A stretch of DNA of 64,000 nt, taken from assembly GCA_950022655.1 (NCBI GenBank), contig OX465581.1, forward strand, positions 27,685,300-27,749,299. Direction: 5' to 3'. Every line of letters starts with the position of its first letter. Within the stretch, counting starts at the first letter, position 1. This document shows, in pieces, positions 47,356 through 60,817 of this stretch. Source of the DNA: Alentia gelatinosa. Taxonomy: Eukaryota; Annelida; Polychaeta; Phyllodocida; Polynoidae. The notes beneath the pieces are model-generated. The model was not told where the DNA came from and did no database searches. It worked only from the letters and a program-made list of their open reading frames with translations. The position numbers and the translations under genes were made by a program.

Positions 47356-50300
47356 TAATATTGATCAGAGGACATTACTTGAGAAGTGTCTTTGCATATT
47401 AATATAGATATAATATAGGTATTAAATATGGAAATAGGGTTACTGTATCTGTATGTGATAAATACACTGTAAAATTATTAACTGATGCCAAAGGAAGAGG
47501 TTCATCTGATAATAAATTTTACAAAGTATTTATTATGAACAAATACAGTATGCCTGTTTTCGTAGCATTATATATATAGGAGGATCTTAAAAATGTCATT
47601 TCTTTACCTTCGCTTTTCGACGATTTTTCAGAACTATCGAAAAGCTGATATATATATCATTCTGAGATCGTAAGTAAAACCAACACTTTCATATCATTTT
47701 ATATTTTTGTTCATATTTATTAATATAGTAACATAATGACAATACATAATGTTTACATATATACAACAATCAATCGGCCACTGAATAAGTGAAATCCTTG
47801 ATTTGGCTGGCTAAGAGGTATATCTCACCAGATTATATGGGTACGCAATAAACAGATCATTAACAACTTTCGTTATGCGAACACAGCTTTTTAAAGTTCC
47901 ACAAAGGACACGGGATAATCCATGATTAAATATGTCACGCTCAAAATATGTTAAACATATCCACTACGGAGCCATACAATGGGTACATCATTTGCGCTTT
48001 TAGAATAAGTATAAAAATGTTTGGGTATCCACTTCAGTAATAAACCAAGCTTATGTAGCCATATTGATGTATTATAAAAAACTGATATATACTGATTTAT
48101 TGATAATGTACATCTGACATCTAGAGAGCAACTTTAAACCTGCCTCCTGAATTGTCCCCGATAAAGGCATGCGAACAGAGGGATCTGTACATCTTTAGGT
48201 TCAAAGCAACCATTACATTCAAGTAGATGTAGTATGAAATAGTAGTAAGTACTCTCTACGTAAAAGATTCTTTGTCAGAGAACAAGATATAAAGACGAAT
48301 ATGATTAGTGTTCCTTACTCATTCTTCCCAGTCTTGGACAATGGGTACCCAGAGAGAAGTGACTAAAACTAAGAGGATAGAAAAATGTCATTTCTACACC
48401 CACTCAAATTTGGCCATAACTCTGCCGAGAGTAGCGCCATTACCTATTGGTCTCCCAGTCTAAGGGTGGCCTCTTCTATCATCCTAATAACCATCTCCCT
48501 GGCGGACACTTTTTAAAACTGTGATCAGAATAGACGGGTTCGTGAGGTCTGCGCATGAGCACTAGATCTATTATCGTCGTAGTCAGAGAGATGAGACTGA
48601 GCACTAAAGGTCAAATGCGATTAAAATATCACTTCATCCCTGAGCACTCAATGTCAGACATTTCATCTGTTCATAGGGAGGGGCCACCTGGATAGCCCAT
48701 AATACTGTTAAGAATCAGCATTTCGAGTTATTGGTTTCGCCTATATTTAACCACAGAATTGCATGCCATGATCACAACAACCCTTCTACTTCATCCTAGA
48801 CACAAATGATTCGGAGAAGTTATTTTCACTCAACCCCGATCATTATGCGTCAAGATGGACCTGCCTTTGTCCTATTAATAAATGTTTCCTGACAGTTCCG
48901 AGAAAGGTGGAAGAAAACACCCAACTTGACTGCTAGTAGTGGCTAGTAATACAATTCAAACTGTCGACCCACTTCTTCGAAATTATGCGGAGCTTTGCCT
49001 ACTTCTCTCAATTATTCTTTAGTGAGTAGTTTTATACATAAGTACAGATAAGTTGTCAACGCGAGCTGTAGACCTACTGCATTATATCAGACGGAATTCG
49101 TTTCAAATAAGCTCTATCTCCAATACCCGCCTGGATCATCATTTACGTTCAGCAAAATACAGCGATCGCCTAGTCAATGCAAATTTAGATCATATCCAGT
49201 TGTATTTCATACATACTCGTACGATAAGTGGTTATTGACTGACCGTGCCGCCAGCTTAAACTATCTGTTTGAATGATAATAATGAGTAAGTAGAATGGAA
49301 ACAAGGACAACTCTCTCCGGCAAACAGTATACAGGACATTCCTTGAGTTGTAACGACAAGAAAAATATGCAGAATACAACCGTTCTAAGCATGAACCTAT
49401 GTAATCGTTATACCCGTTGCATTCTATCAGATGTGTCCTTGTTTGTCTTTGCAAGGGTGTCCAAGTGGTGTGATGAAATGCTACATAAAAATAGAAAAAT
49501 TTAAGGAAAAGGCGACAAGAAGTTGAGCTAACGAAAGAAAGCATTTGTTTTTAGTAATTACCATTCAATAAACCAAACTGGTATTTCAATGCACATTAGA
49601 ATTATAACCCCATTATAGCATGATGTCAAAAATAATGAGAAAAGAATCATTCGAAAGTATAAACATATACAGACATGAATGAATAGGCAGACCACTCTAC
49701 ACCCATAACTCTATCGTTAATTTTCAACTCTGGAACTCACCATTGTGTCCAGTCAGTCAAACATTAATATAGATTACCTGGCCCTTAACTGAGACAACCT
49801 CTAGAATTGGTTACTAAAAAATCAAATCAAAACCGTCTCACCATTTCCAAGCTCTGTGGATATATGTTACATATATACAATTGGTTTAACGTAAAGAAAT
49901 TCGAGTATTTGCACCATTCAAACATCACAGAACACACAGCAAGCCTTGTTTTGGTCATGTTACTCTAAATATGACTGAAACCAAAGCGCTTACTTCAGCA
50001 GCCCGCCATACTCTCTACTCTCCGCACTCAAGTAAAACTTGTAGTAGCAGTTCAAATCAAATCAAGGTGCTGGCAAAGCATCACTTGACTGATATACATG
50101 TATAGGTCAACCAATCCGGACTTCCTATAGGGACGAAAGTATTGTACCTCACTAGAGAAGCGACCTCTGGTTTCCCTTTCTATCGGTCTGGATGACTGTA
50201 CAATACTGATCAGTTGGTTTCGAGTGTAGAGACTAGGAAAATATGCCAGACTTTTGTCATCGCGTTGCAGGGCAGGCGGGACATAGTGCCAGCTTCGACT

Positions 50301-51778
50301 GCACGCCACTCTAGGGCACTGACAACATTCACGACACATACGCACAATGTAGCAGGACTACAAAATCGATAGAGTCTTTACATCTCAGCGCACTTATATA
50401 CAGTTGAAAAACTTATATTAATATATATATATATATATAATTATGTACATGTATGTTAATTAGCCCATACCTCGCTAGTTGGTGAAACGCATTTCTTCAA
50501 GTTGTTGTTTTATAAACAGTCTATGGATTTGCCGTCGTAGCGGTAGTTAAAAACTATACAAATAACTTGTTCCAGGCTCTTGGTTGACTCTGCTACAATA
50601 ATGTAGTCACACCAAAGTCTTGGTGTCAGAGCTCCGCTGAAGTACTTCTTTATAAAAGTTTCAAGTATGGTTCATAATTTACAGAGACCGTGCAGGCGAC
50701 GGGAAAACTTATAAACCTACCTATCCCAGACTTATAAACTGTCGTCCATGTCGGATCATGTACCATTAGTATTTTTGTTTAGAAATGACAATATTTACAT
50801 TCAGAATTTTTTGTAAGTTTTAGTACCAACCATTATAAAACTGCGAATTTCCATTAGCGTTTAGGGTTCTGAACATCTAAGTTACTAGCACTTTACGGAC
50901 CATCGACGTCTTTTTACACCTGCAATTTTCTTTTTCAACTTAAAGCTTCACAAAACCACGACAAAAATAAACGCTCCGTAAAATTCGCAAGTTCATAATG
51001 TCTATGTTTATATAATTATCCTTCAATGGTTTGCCAAAAAGAGAGACAAATAAGAGGTCCAAACTCGCACGTAACGGGACACTTTTGTAATTACTAAAGC
51101 CAGAACGAACACCACTACACCAGTCGCTAACTACCGTGAATAATGGTCTGCGAAGAGGTTCTAGAGGACCAGTGAGTTGAACTGATCAGGTAGCTCGGTC
51201 TTGCAAAGCTTCGGAAGCAACTGGCAGGAGATTTAACACATATTACAATCTTTACTGAGGTTCTGATTACATACTGATTTCATTCTACGTCCATTTCCTA
51301 AACCAGACAAGTGTTGAACACCAGGTCAACACCTCCTGATATGTTTGTAAATACCCGCTGCCGACGGAACCAAACTTAGAACCCTGGACCGTTGTTTATC
51401 ACCTATCGTAACAGTTCTTTGTGCATCTTTTGCTATAGTGTATTGCTTTAGAAAAAACACGACCTCAGGTCAGTCGGTTCATAAAAGTCTCTTCACTCAC
51501 CCTCCAAAAGGACATGTGGCAGTAATTCGGTTGGAAGGAGTTGAATGTCTCGAATTCAATACCACGGAAACAGAATATGGTTCACCGAGTAAGAAAATTC
51601 ACCCTTTCCACGTAAGTTACTAGAATTGAGAATTAGGGTGTGTATATATGTGCTCCTTTCAAGAGATTAGCCTCCCTGTCTATCTATCTTTCCTTGGCAC
51701 AGAAGAAAAAAATCCCTTCTCGTCACTCGCTTGAATCTGCGTAAAGCGGGCTGGTTCGGGGAAAAGCGTATCTTCAGT

Positions 51779-52352
51779 TTAATTTTGAGACACTAGTCCA
51801 GTGAGCCGCATCATGTTCTCCCGTACCATGTCATTGGACAAGGTCATGTTCTGGCTGTCGACCCGTGGGGGTACCATGGGGGCGTCGGGGTCCACATCCA
51901 CCGCCTCCAGGGCCGACTCGATGCCCTTCTGCGTCTCGTGGTGGCGGTCGCGCGGGGGTGCGGTCGGGGTAACGTTGGGGTTGCTCGTTTGGCGGCGTAT
52001 CCGCGTCGGCACGGTCATGATCATGGGCACGTTGTCCGAGCTCGTGAAGGACGGCGGCTGAACGATGACGCGCGGCGTGTCCGGTGGGCAGTGCCCGTCC
52101 GGCGACTCGTTCACCAGCAGGCCGGCCGTGTCGCGCTCGTCCACGGCGTACGGCGGTGGCAGCTCCAGCTGGCGGTCGCCGGCGCTCGTGATGATGGGCT
52201 GTACGGAGTAGGGCGGCGGCGGCTCCAGGAAGGCGATAGGTGGCGCCACGACGTGGCGGATGTCCGCCGGCTCGACGATAGCGCCGTCCACGTCACTGTG
52301 CGGGGCGGGCACGTGCGGCGCCGGGCTGTGGTAGCGGCGCGACGCTCTGTAC
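51779..52352 (-). CDS. Receptor exon 6: cytoplasmic tail
   Basis: Acceptor CGATGCAG on the - strand; stop TAA at 51779-51781. It encodes the Pro-rich tail with two PPPY motifs. GC content is far above that of the surroundings, and CpGs are dense. Confidence 0.9.
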
Positions 52353-55300
52353 CTGCATCGACAAAGCAGACCTAACGTAAACACAGGTTCACCTCCTTCC
52401 ATATATTCGAATCCGGATTTATGTTTCAAAATACGAAGCTTTTATTGTAAACAACAATACATTCTTTATGTTTTGGTAAACATATAAACTACAAATATCA
52501 GAGAAAAATCTCAAGTAATGTAATTTAGTTTGGCAAAGAAAATCGGTAACAGCCTTGGTATAAGGCAACATTTACAGAATTATATTAAAGCCTTCATACA
52601 TAACATTCTAAAATTTCGGATGTAAGAAATATATAGAAAAACACTTAAAACAGAGTTTAGTTGTATGGATTATTCTTTTAATTTGCTTTCCGTGGTTTGG
52701 TTACTCACCTTTTGGTGCGTTTGATGCACACAATGCCTAGCCACAGAACGACGACCATAAGAATGACGATACTGATAGCGCATCCCACCATCAAGCCAAG
52801 GTCAGCAGAGTATCCTAATCCTAAAAGATACAGTATCACATAAATATACAATATGTGTGCAAGTAATCAATAGGAAGAATTTGTAATTGAACTAGGGTAT
52901 ATGTACCTTGTTCTATTCATAATCACAAAATGATTTTTTACTTCTAATAGCAGCCCTTTTTGTCTACTTTTTATATTAACGCAACATTTGCGCATTAATG
53001 GCAATATCACTTGATATGTACATCTTTGTAGTACACCGAACAATATTACAACAACCGTATGGTATAAGTTAGTCTGAAGCACAGGGCCCTAGAAGGAAAG
53101 ACGTTGGCTGCGGGGATAAATATTGAAAGCGTTACTTACCCATATTTCTGTCCATGGGTGGTGGGGTGTTGTCACATTCTTGGCTGTCTGTGTGGTCCTG
53201 TTGACCACAGTTCTGGTAGCCGTTACAACGGAGGGACTCAGGTATACAGCGACTAGTGACACACTTCAGGTAAGTCGGGGAACACGTGCCGTCCACCTTA
53301 GGATCTGTGTGGAGATGAGAACATTTAGTTTTTTTTTCATTTACTAGACGTATCACTGTCATTAATCCTTTAATCAACGAATGAATTAGCTACATTCAAA
53401 GGAATTGATATCAATTTTTTAGACGGTTCTACTCATCCAGGCACGAACTTCATTTTTTCATCTGGGTATTCAATAAAATGTGCGCCAATTTTCAAGATTA
53501 ATAATCCAAACTATATCAATTACAGTCATTAAGGATAGTACACGTGAAGAAACTAGGCATTTATGAATGAGTGTCACATAAAAACCCAAAAACTCACCTC
53601 TGAAAACAGTAATGAGCGCGCGGAAACCTGTGAATTCCCGCGACAACTCGCCGATAAAGAACAGGGTGAGTGCTGGCCCTGAAGAGGTATAGTCATGAAT
53701 ACTGCCACTGCTCCGCTCATACTTGTTCTTAAGGTAGATCCCGTAGAGGCCATGTGCCGGGGTCTTCTCCTCGTGTGCATCGTAGCCATCGTATATCCGT
53801 AGTCTGAAATAACGGCAGACAACAATACTTGTTACTTTGTGTGTTCATAAAAGATAAAGTTTCCAAGATTTGGTGTGATGACTTCATGGTTTGGCTATAC
53901 CTTTCAGTACGACGGCTTATTTTAGAGCTTTCAAAGATAACTATTTGTTTCCGTACAAAAACACCGATAAAACAATATGACAGCCCTATTAGGCAGTGAA
54001 AGGATGGAGAGTCAATGGGAACTGGCAGAGGCGCAAGCACTCAAGCAATAGGATTTCGCAATTAAATTTTGAGGGTCTTGGATAATCCAGTACAACCTAA
54101 GCAAGTCTATTGAATGGGTATTTTCATACCCTTCATATGTTATACATCCCTATACCATATCAACGGTGGATATGGTCAGTCGAGAAAATGTAACCAACAT
54201 TTCGAATTTAGTACAGTATCTTTATTTACAGGTTGCATTCTCTTGGGCTACAGTTGCTACAAGAGGTTGGCATGGACGAATTACTCTGAAAACTTACAAT
54301 GTCCAGATCATTGTGTAGGACGTGATACAGCACCACTGAAATATTTCGATGAGAAAGGAGAACATTATATATGCTGACCATACATAAACTAACCACCACC
54401 CACTAGCGACTCACCTATCAATGGTGCCGGGTCTGAAGTTTATGTCCATGCTTTCAAAGTGCAAGATGAGTCTTTCGCTTGGATCTCTTGCGGCAAATGT
54501 TACTATGCATGTAGTTTGGGTCTCGACATCTAGGTTTGGTGTGGCTTCCACTACAATGCTGCTGTCAACGTAAATCCTGTTCTTATCGTGAAGATAGCCA
54601 TCGACCAACTGTCGACAGTGCTCGGTCATAAACAGCGTTGGCAATGCCGCTGAAAGAATAATAACAAATCAATTAGTTTATTGGTTTCAGACTGCTAGTA
54701 TTTCCTTATAATCTATAACTTAATTACGAGCTCCTGTATCATGAAGAATCTTTCTACTGAATTAGATGTGGGTACAAAAGCTTTCAAAATAGAAAAATCG
54801 TCTCAGTTGTGAAGAGAAAATTCGACAGTTGGGAATATGAAAAACATCAAAATTTATATAGGCTTTAGTATAATAACAATACAGTTTATGATAATTTGTG
54901 ATTTATCATATATCAATGTCATTAACAATAACATACCCATCATACACGGTTCTGATTTGTTTTAGTCATACATGGCATTGAGTGAAGCACAGGAAACATG
55001 TCTTGTTCACATAGAGAATGAGTCACACACACTGCCACTCACGTTTTCATATTTCCTCTAAACTAGACGTTCAATCATGTTTGCTACAGGTTTCAAGATG
55101 GATATAATGTTCGTCAGGGATCAGAGTGTCTTATTCCCATGGCTTTTATAAAGACATATAGAGACAAATAACACATCACTCATTCAAGATGAATCACGTT
55201 TTCAGAAGGATAGTCTTTACACCTCTCGAAAAGAAGAAAATATCGTAAGCCTCCCATGTGGTCAAACAATAACGGAAATACAACACTTCATCTAACATCC

Positions 55301-57607
55301 CAAAAATGTCAGACACCCGGATCTCAGACACCCCGTGGAAATGTTTGAGGAAGTGACGTATACTTGTTGACAAACAATTAGCAAACTGAAGTAAGGCCGT
55401 CTTTCAGTCTGGGCCAATTTGTGCTGAGTTTCCATATAGAGGTGGGCCGTGCTCTTCTGTGAGCGGAAACAGAGGGACAAGCACTGTTCCAAAAAAGGAC
55501 AGGCACTACCGGCTAATAGGAGGCGGCGGCGCCTTCAGCCGAGCTTCTTACACTGATTTAACCGCATCACGTACGCTCATTGAAAGCACGATGAATTCTA
55601 TCCAGCTTCTTCTCTTTCTCATCTCCTGTCTCAGTTGTATATGGGTCAGCTCAAAGAAAGTATCAACTTTCAAATGCATTTAATGTTTATTGTTATTAGA
55701 TATAGTTTTAAGGTCGCACTAACCGGGTTTATGTTGGGTTGAATAGAACTTGCTATATACAAGTTAAACTTTTCCCGAGCTAGTGGACCCCCAATTTGTG
55801 CATAAGGTTCAGATAAGCTACACTTTCTAGTTACAACTTGCAAGGCAATAGTCTCCCCATAAACTATTCAACCCCACAATGTTTCTAAGCTACTAGCCAC
55901 TGGGAGAAATTCAACCGATAACATATTATCCATTGTGAAACTGGAATGTGGCCCCTTTATCTAAAATTCAACTTCTCCAATCTGCAATTACTGTTATATT
56001 CAACCGGTACTACCCTGCACATCTTTACATGAACAGACCTATATATGGAAATATCAATTTACTTATATCGGAATATTATGAATTAAAGAAACAGTTTTGA
56101 GCTTATAATAAGATAAAAAGTGGCATCAAAGTACATCCGTCACATACCACCTTCACGACCACATAGAGAGGATCGGGGTGGGGGCTTAGTCTCCTGGGTT
56201 ATTGATCCGCATCATTATAATGCTATGCCTCTTGGGTCATCAAGCAACTAACTATTGCTTTAAATGAAATACAAAATTGATAAACTCATGCTCATCCGAA
56301 TCTTGTATGTGTTATAGCCCTCGTTGAAAAAAAATTAAGAAAGATCTATGAATTTGTATTTGTCATGAAAGCCATAAAGGTAGTGTAAACAATAACACCA
56401 ATAACAATTAAAAAAATACAACAAGTGGGACTGCTATGTAGACTGTTTTGGATTGACACTGTTGGCACAATATCTGTCCATAAATGTTCTATAAAACATT
56501 CAACTTCGTAATTATATCATGTTACAGAACAACATGCACAAAATTGTCAACTCATTTAAGTTATGGTAGTGACATTGACCCTTCTATGAAATAAAGAGTA
56601 CACGTGTTCGATGTCGATTTTTGACATTGAAGGAGGTAATGACCCTGTGTCACCATCCCTAAATCTAAGTAATTTGGATTTATCAAAATCAGGGTTCAAC
56701 GTAATACCATAACAAGTATGTCGCTATAATTTAATTATCTATCTGTGTGTGTGCTGGATTTCACCCGGGCTGGGTGGTGGGCGGGGGGGGGGGGGGGGGG
56801 GTGTGGTAATATCATTCTCACAGACATCTCTGTGACGAACTGGATTAGAACCGTGGTTCCACTATATCCTAAACCTGGCCATAGTTCAGTGTATTCTTTA
56901 CAATCCTGAATCCATATGAAGTGTAAACCGTGGCATACATCATATGAGCTCATTGATGTAGGCAGTGGTAGTATTAACTACCCATTATGTTAAACGTCAT
57001 CTAATAGGTTCCATCTGACAGCTCAAGGATACCCGATGCAAGAGAGTTCTGTATTCAGTTGAAAATTTGATGAAACCAAAACAGTGCCCCTGATTCTCCT
57101 TCTGGTGTCAGGCTATGTTATTCTTTATCTTTTATACTATATCAAATATCAATTTAAATAGACCACGTGAATAGACTCATGTCAGACCACAATGACATAA
57201 ACACCGAAGGCGAGTTGATCCCCACTATCCACAACTGGCACAAGTCTATGGTAATGCCAATGGGCACACAATAATATAAAGACGGACAAACATTACAAAA
57301 GTTTTTTTTTAGAACACAATCAACCAAATATACACACGTAGGTATCTCTTATGTACAATAATGTAATCTCGAAAAGACTTAGTTATGCTGGAGAATAGTT
57401 CTACACCGAACTATTTCGCATTATCTGACTCAGCCCTCAGTAGTGTAGAAGTGAAAAATCTTGGTCGTACTCACCTTGTTTGCCATGTTCGCTAGAGTTG
57501 CTTATTTGTATGCTGTTTTTCTTCTTACCCATGGTTTGGATGTCTCCCAGTACAAGGGCTTCCATCCAAACACACATCCATGTTACGTATAGTGTTATCA
57601 ACTTCAT
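51779..57607 (-). CDS. Single-pass receptor: signal peptide, CUB, LDLa, TM, PPxY tail (6 exons)
   Basis: Exons in coding order are 57475-57607, 54415-54649, 53598-53803, 53140-53304, 52709-52820 and 51779-52352. All junctions are GT-AG with matching phases, giving 474 residues. A signal peptide (about 1-21) precedes one CUB domain (about 50-190) with C55/C91 and the hallmark LRIYDG (124-129); the second CUB cysteine pair is absent. An LDL-receptor class A repeat has six cysteines (199, 206, 211, 218, 224, 235), but its calcium box is altered (NCGQQDHTD instead of DCGDGSDE). The TM is about 254-279, with a basic stop-transfer IKRTKR. The 190-residue tail is Pro-rich, with PPPY at 329-332 and 349-352, predicted to bind WW domains of Nedd4-type ubiquitin ligases. 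Relatives by architecture are NETO, LRP12 and LDLRAD proteins, but none matches exactly. Ligand unknown. Confidence 0.9.
52353..52708 (-). other. Receptor intron 5
   Basis: No feature beyond the splice signals. Confidence 0.8.
52709..52820 (-). CDS. Receptor exon 5: transmembrane segment
   Basis: Acceptor TCTTTTAG, donor AAAAG|GTGAGT. It encodes a hydrophobic run (LGLMVGCAISIVILMVVVLW) ending in IKRTK. Confidence 0.9.
52821..53139 (-). other. Receptor intron 4
   Basis: No feature beyond the splice signals. Confidence 0.8.
53140..53304 (-). CDS. Receptor exon 4: LDLa repeat
   Basis: Acceptor CACACAG, donor GTAAGT. Six cysteines in LDLa order, then a Pro-rich juxtamembrane stalk. Confidence 0.9.
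53598..53803 (-). CDS. Receptor exon 3: CUB C-terminal half
   Basis: Acceptor TTATTTCAG, donor GTGAGT. It begins at LRIYDGYD and ends FTGFRALITVFR, a typical CUB terminus. Confidence 0.9.
53804..54414 (-). other. Receptor intron 2
   Basis: No feature beyond the splice signals. Confidence 0.8.
54415..54649 (-). CDS. Receptor exon 2: CUB N-terminal half
   Basis: Acceptor TCTTTCAG, donor GTGAGT. Contains C55 and C91 and the strand LILHFESMDINF. Confidence 0.9.
54650..57474 (-). other. Receptor intron 1 (2.8 kb)
   Basis: Contains a long G run near 56782-56800 on the + strand. No exon was seen. Confidence 0.75.
57475..57607 (-). CDS. Receptor exon 1: start codon and signal peptide
   Basis: ATG at 57607 (- strand) with A at -3, MKLITLYVTWMCVWMEALVLG as signal, then a basic Ser/Asn-rich linker. 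Donor AACAAG|GTGAGT is in phase with exon 2. Confidence 0.85.
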
Positions 57608-57860
57608 GGTTTCCTATGTGTGAACCGAACAGTTCCTTTGTTTCTCACAGCTGTGGAAGAACGATCCTTGCCTCTCGACTGACAAGGCGGAAGTGCCTCC
57701 AACTGCATTCAGGCCTCGCCACACAGAATCCTGGCAGCACCTCCGACCGTGCTCAACAGACGTCACAGCACTGTAAACTCGCTACTTTTCCCGCCGGTGA
57801 CATTTCGACTGCCAGCCCGCCCTTTCAACCAAAGATGACGTGTTTAAAGGGGTACTGGTA
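57608..57860 (-). promoter_or_regulatory. Probable promoter / 5' UTR of the receptor gene
   Basis: A GC- and CpG-richer segment than its surroundings, with a CRE-like TGACGTCT near 57768 and an E2F-like TTTCCCGCC near 57788 (+ strand reading). Start site not determined. Confidence 0.35.
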
Positions 57861-60301
57861 ATACGGTACCTATGTCTATATGGACTGTATTATTCTTGAC
57901 AGTCTAATCAATGATAAATAATATAACACGTTAAACTGGAAATAGCAAGGGGGTGGCAATAAGTATTCTATTAAAATTTAAATTGAAACCAAGCCCACAT
58001 ACTCTAAGTCTACACCATTTATCCGCCGGTGGGCGTCATAATTTTAGGCACCTTTTTTTCGTTTTGTTCTATTTGAGACAGTTCAGCTGGTATTCGCGCG
58101 GCGTCCAAGCTTCTGAGCCCTAATAGGACAACTGAGCACCACTAGGACAAACCTTTGTAAAAGATTAGAGGTGATGTGATCTTTGAGAAGAAAGATGATC
58201 GAATATGCCATATTTAAGGATACCAAGCCCGCGATTTTTGAAATGTCTAGGCTTCTATATTGAGTGAATCACGTTCATGTAATAGTTTAATTAGTTTATT
58301 GCTATTTACCATTTATTTTTAACTTAACTTAAGAAAATGAGTCATGAACTATAGATCAAATGTTTCACGTAATTGGTTAACGGTCTAGTTTTAGTTAGGC
58401 CCCTAAATATGCTCTTTAGAAAACAACGAAATAATCAAGTAGGAGGCTACCAAAAACGACTATTTATTCCTGCCGCCCCCCTTTTACATTAAAAAAATAT
58501 ATATATTCAGGCGAACGTTAGCACTCGTAGCCTATTTGTATTAGACGCTTATAAATAATCTATCATCTTTCATTTATAGTGCTCTAAATTCCAAATTATG
58601 GGGAGGCTGGGTGCGCCCAATATGACATGCTTTCTTTGAACCCTCTCACCACTAAATTAGCTGTCCAGGAAGTGCTACGTAGACAGGATAGAACAATATT
58701 CAGTCTTTGATAGACCAGCGATTCCAGGCATATACTATTACAAATGTAGTACACTCATATATATAGTCTGTATAGGCCTATCTAGCTATCGATCTATCTA
58801 GCTATCTATTAATCTACCTATGTAGGCCTGCATTACATATTGTTTCTGTGGAGTCTGATATGTCCTGTAATTGTATATGTTGTAGTTTGTTATAAGTTAA
58901 CGCCATCGTGGAGGATCTATAGGACCCCTGAAAGTATATGCGAAATATGGTATACTGGTATGTAATAGGAAATCGCAATGTAACGAAACAAATGTCAAAA
59001 TGGTTTCCTTTTAGTTACCTGTGATAATGGACACTTAGGCTATTATAGAGGTTGTGCATTGCTTGTCTCTTCCATATGAAAGTTGGGTCATCCTCCCGGA
59101 GTCTCGCTGGAGAGGTTTACATCCAATCCATGCCTTCCCTATTTATTGAATTGTAACGAGGTTCTGCAGGGCGAATGTCATGCTCCCACACTAAAAATCC
59201 CCATGAACGCGTTTCTTTCTAGGCCAGATAAACGGCGAATATTGAAATATTGGCTGGGAAAAAGTGTTCAAAGGGAATAACTACAAAACAAGAACTTGAA
59301 AACATTGATGTGATTGGAATTAACGACCAAAAATACGTAGGTGACGTTCAAGTCAGTGACATCAAGACGCGGACCAGTTCGTGCATCTTGACTGATGAGG
59401 TCCGTCTCCGAGTTTAAGTTATTTTTTTAATTTATCCACGAGTCTTTTTCTTTATGTTTAAGCTAATATAGCTTAATTAACTCAATTCATGGATTTCATC
59501 TGTAGACTTTCTGATCTGGACAAATGTACATCTGCATCAGGAAGTATATCACTGAGCATTGATATGCATACCGGTACATTCATTGTATTAAACAATCCAT
59601 ATTTCATATACCAAAAATAATCTAATGGGCCACACCGGAAATATCCGTTACCGGTCTTATTTCATTAATTAGGAATTCAAAACAAATAATTGTTCTAAGG
59701 ATTGGGTTGATAATTAACATCTTGAGAAATAATACAAGACTGGAGTGACGGCAAGGAAATAATACCTTGGACAAATTACTCTTTTTAAAATTTCTCGAGT
59801 TCACGGTCGTCAGTTTACGGCGCGATGCCCATCAAAGGTCAGAGTGCTCTTTAGCGTTCGGTAGCGTAATTTCCGCCTCGCCTGGCGTCGCTGCTTGTGG
59901 TTCCTTCATCTTTTTTCTCTCATTGGTCGTCGGTCGGCTGGTTTCCATTGACGCATCTCCCTATCAAATTTACATTTGTTTATTTTGATTGGAGATGTCT
60001 AAATAAACCACAGAGTGGACACAAATAGAGACGACGCAATGTTTCCATAATATAAGTCAGTATTGGTTCTACCTGGAGCAACACTTCCTTGTTTCGAATT
60101 ACCAAAGTTTTAGTTTAATTAGGGGAAAGGGGAAAATATGAACATCAATTTATCTTTAAAAGATGGTTTACTACATTGAGTATGCCTTAAGGTACCGTCC
60201 AACGGCAGCTTGTTGAAGTTTTAGACCCTTGAATCCTGTTTTTATCCGAACAACCTACAGCGTTAACATATACATTTCATTAACACTAAATGACAATCAT
60301 C
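57861..60301. other. Gene-free stretch
   Basis: AT-rich; a CpG-containing patch near 59810-59950 shows only short open frames. No supported gene. Confidence 0.4.
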
Positions 60302-60480
60302 GGGGCGTCCATAAATGAAATCATGCAGCGGGTGAGGGGAGGGGAGGGGGCTCCAGTCTCCACGACCAACAATGATAAGGGTATACATTTTGTATATGAC
60401 AAAACATGGCATGGGTTGGGAGGGGGGGGGGGGGGGGTCTAAATTTTTTTTTTCAAAGCATGTCATTTATGGACAGCCCC
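60302..60480. mobile_element. MITE-like element with about 23-bp terminal inverted repeats
   Basis: GGGGC-GTCCATAAATGA...CATGC at 60302-60326 is inverted at 60458-60480 (GCATGTCATTTATGGACAGCCCC) with small indels. The interior contains purine-rich G runs and no ORF. A related solo terminus is at 24308-24326, so it is a repeat family. Confidence 0.6.
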
Positions 60481-60576
60481 ACATCCCATTTAAAGCTATC
60501 GTTTCATTTCCAAATAAAAGTTTATCTATTATGCTAAGATATGTTTGATGGGGTTGAGCTAGGCCTACCTTTTCTT

Positions 60577-60582
60577 TTTATT
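60577..60582 (-). promoter_or_regulatory. Candidate poly(A) signal for the - strand gene ending at 60613
   Basis: TTTATT on the + strand, AATAAA on the - strand, 31 nt beyond the stop codon. Confidence 0.4.
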
Positions 60583-60612
60583 CATAAATTTGAAAGATTA
60601 CTAACTTTTTTT

Positions 60613-60817
60613 TTACCACATCTCGGGAAATGAGACGTCATCAATCTCCAACCAGTTATCCTGATCAGTGGCCAGGATATCTGTATGGAGAGTGTTGAAA
60701 ATACTGGAGCTAAACAAGGCCAGAAACCCAACACCATTACCGATTGTACCAGTCCCTGTATCCCAGCGAGGAGGGTAGCCATAGGATGCAGGGACTGGAA
60801 CCAGTCTACCTTCAGCA
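60613..60817 (-). CDS. Probable terminal exon of an unrecognised - strand gene
   Basis: After an acceptor with a good pyrimidine tract (GGCCACTTAG at 60818 and above), 67 codons run to TAA at 60613-60615. Composition and residues look coding (YGYPPRWDTGTGTIGNG, then DNWLEIDDVSFPEMW at the end). An alternative acceptor at 60852 (CATCTGAG) would add 11 or 12 codons in phase 0. The AATAAA 31 nt downstream supports a gene end. I do not recognise the family; the MAM-like IDDVSF at the end is too short to use. Confidence 0.45.

Larger units (their letters stand above)
41552..51778. other. Gene-free stretch between the two convergent genes
   Basis: The left part (to about 42140) is probably TBC1D22 3' UTR. 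The rest is AT-rich, with no supported exon. It contains a perfect 9-bp hairpin (45574-45595), a (TA)n tract near 46867-46894, a SINE at 47146-47355 and another (TA)n near 50417-50440. The right end may hold the 3' UTR of the - strand receptor gene, but I see no AATAAA on that strand in the first kilobase. Confidence 0.45.
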
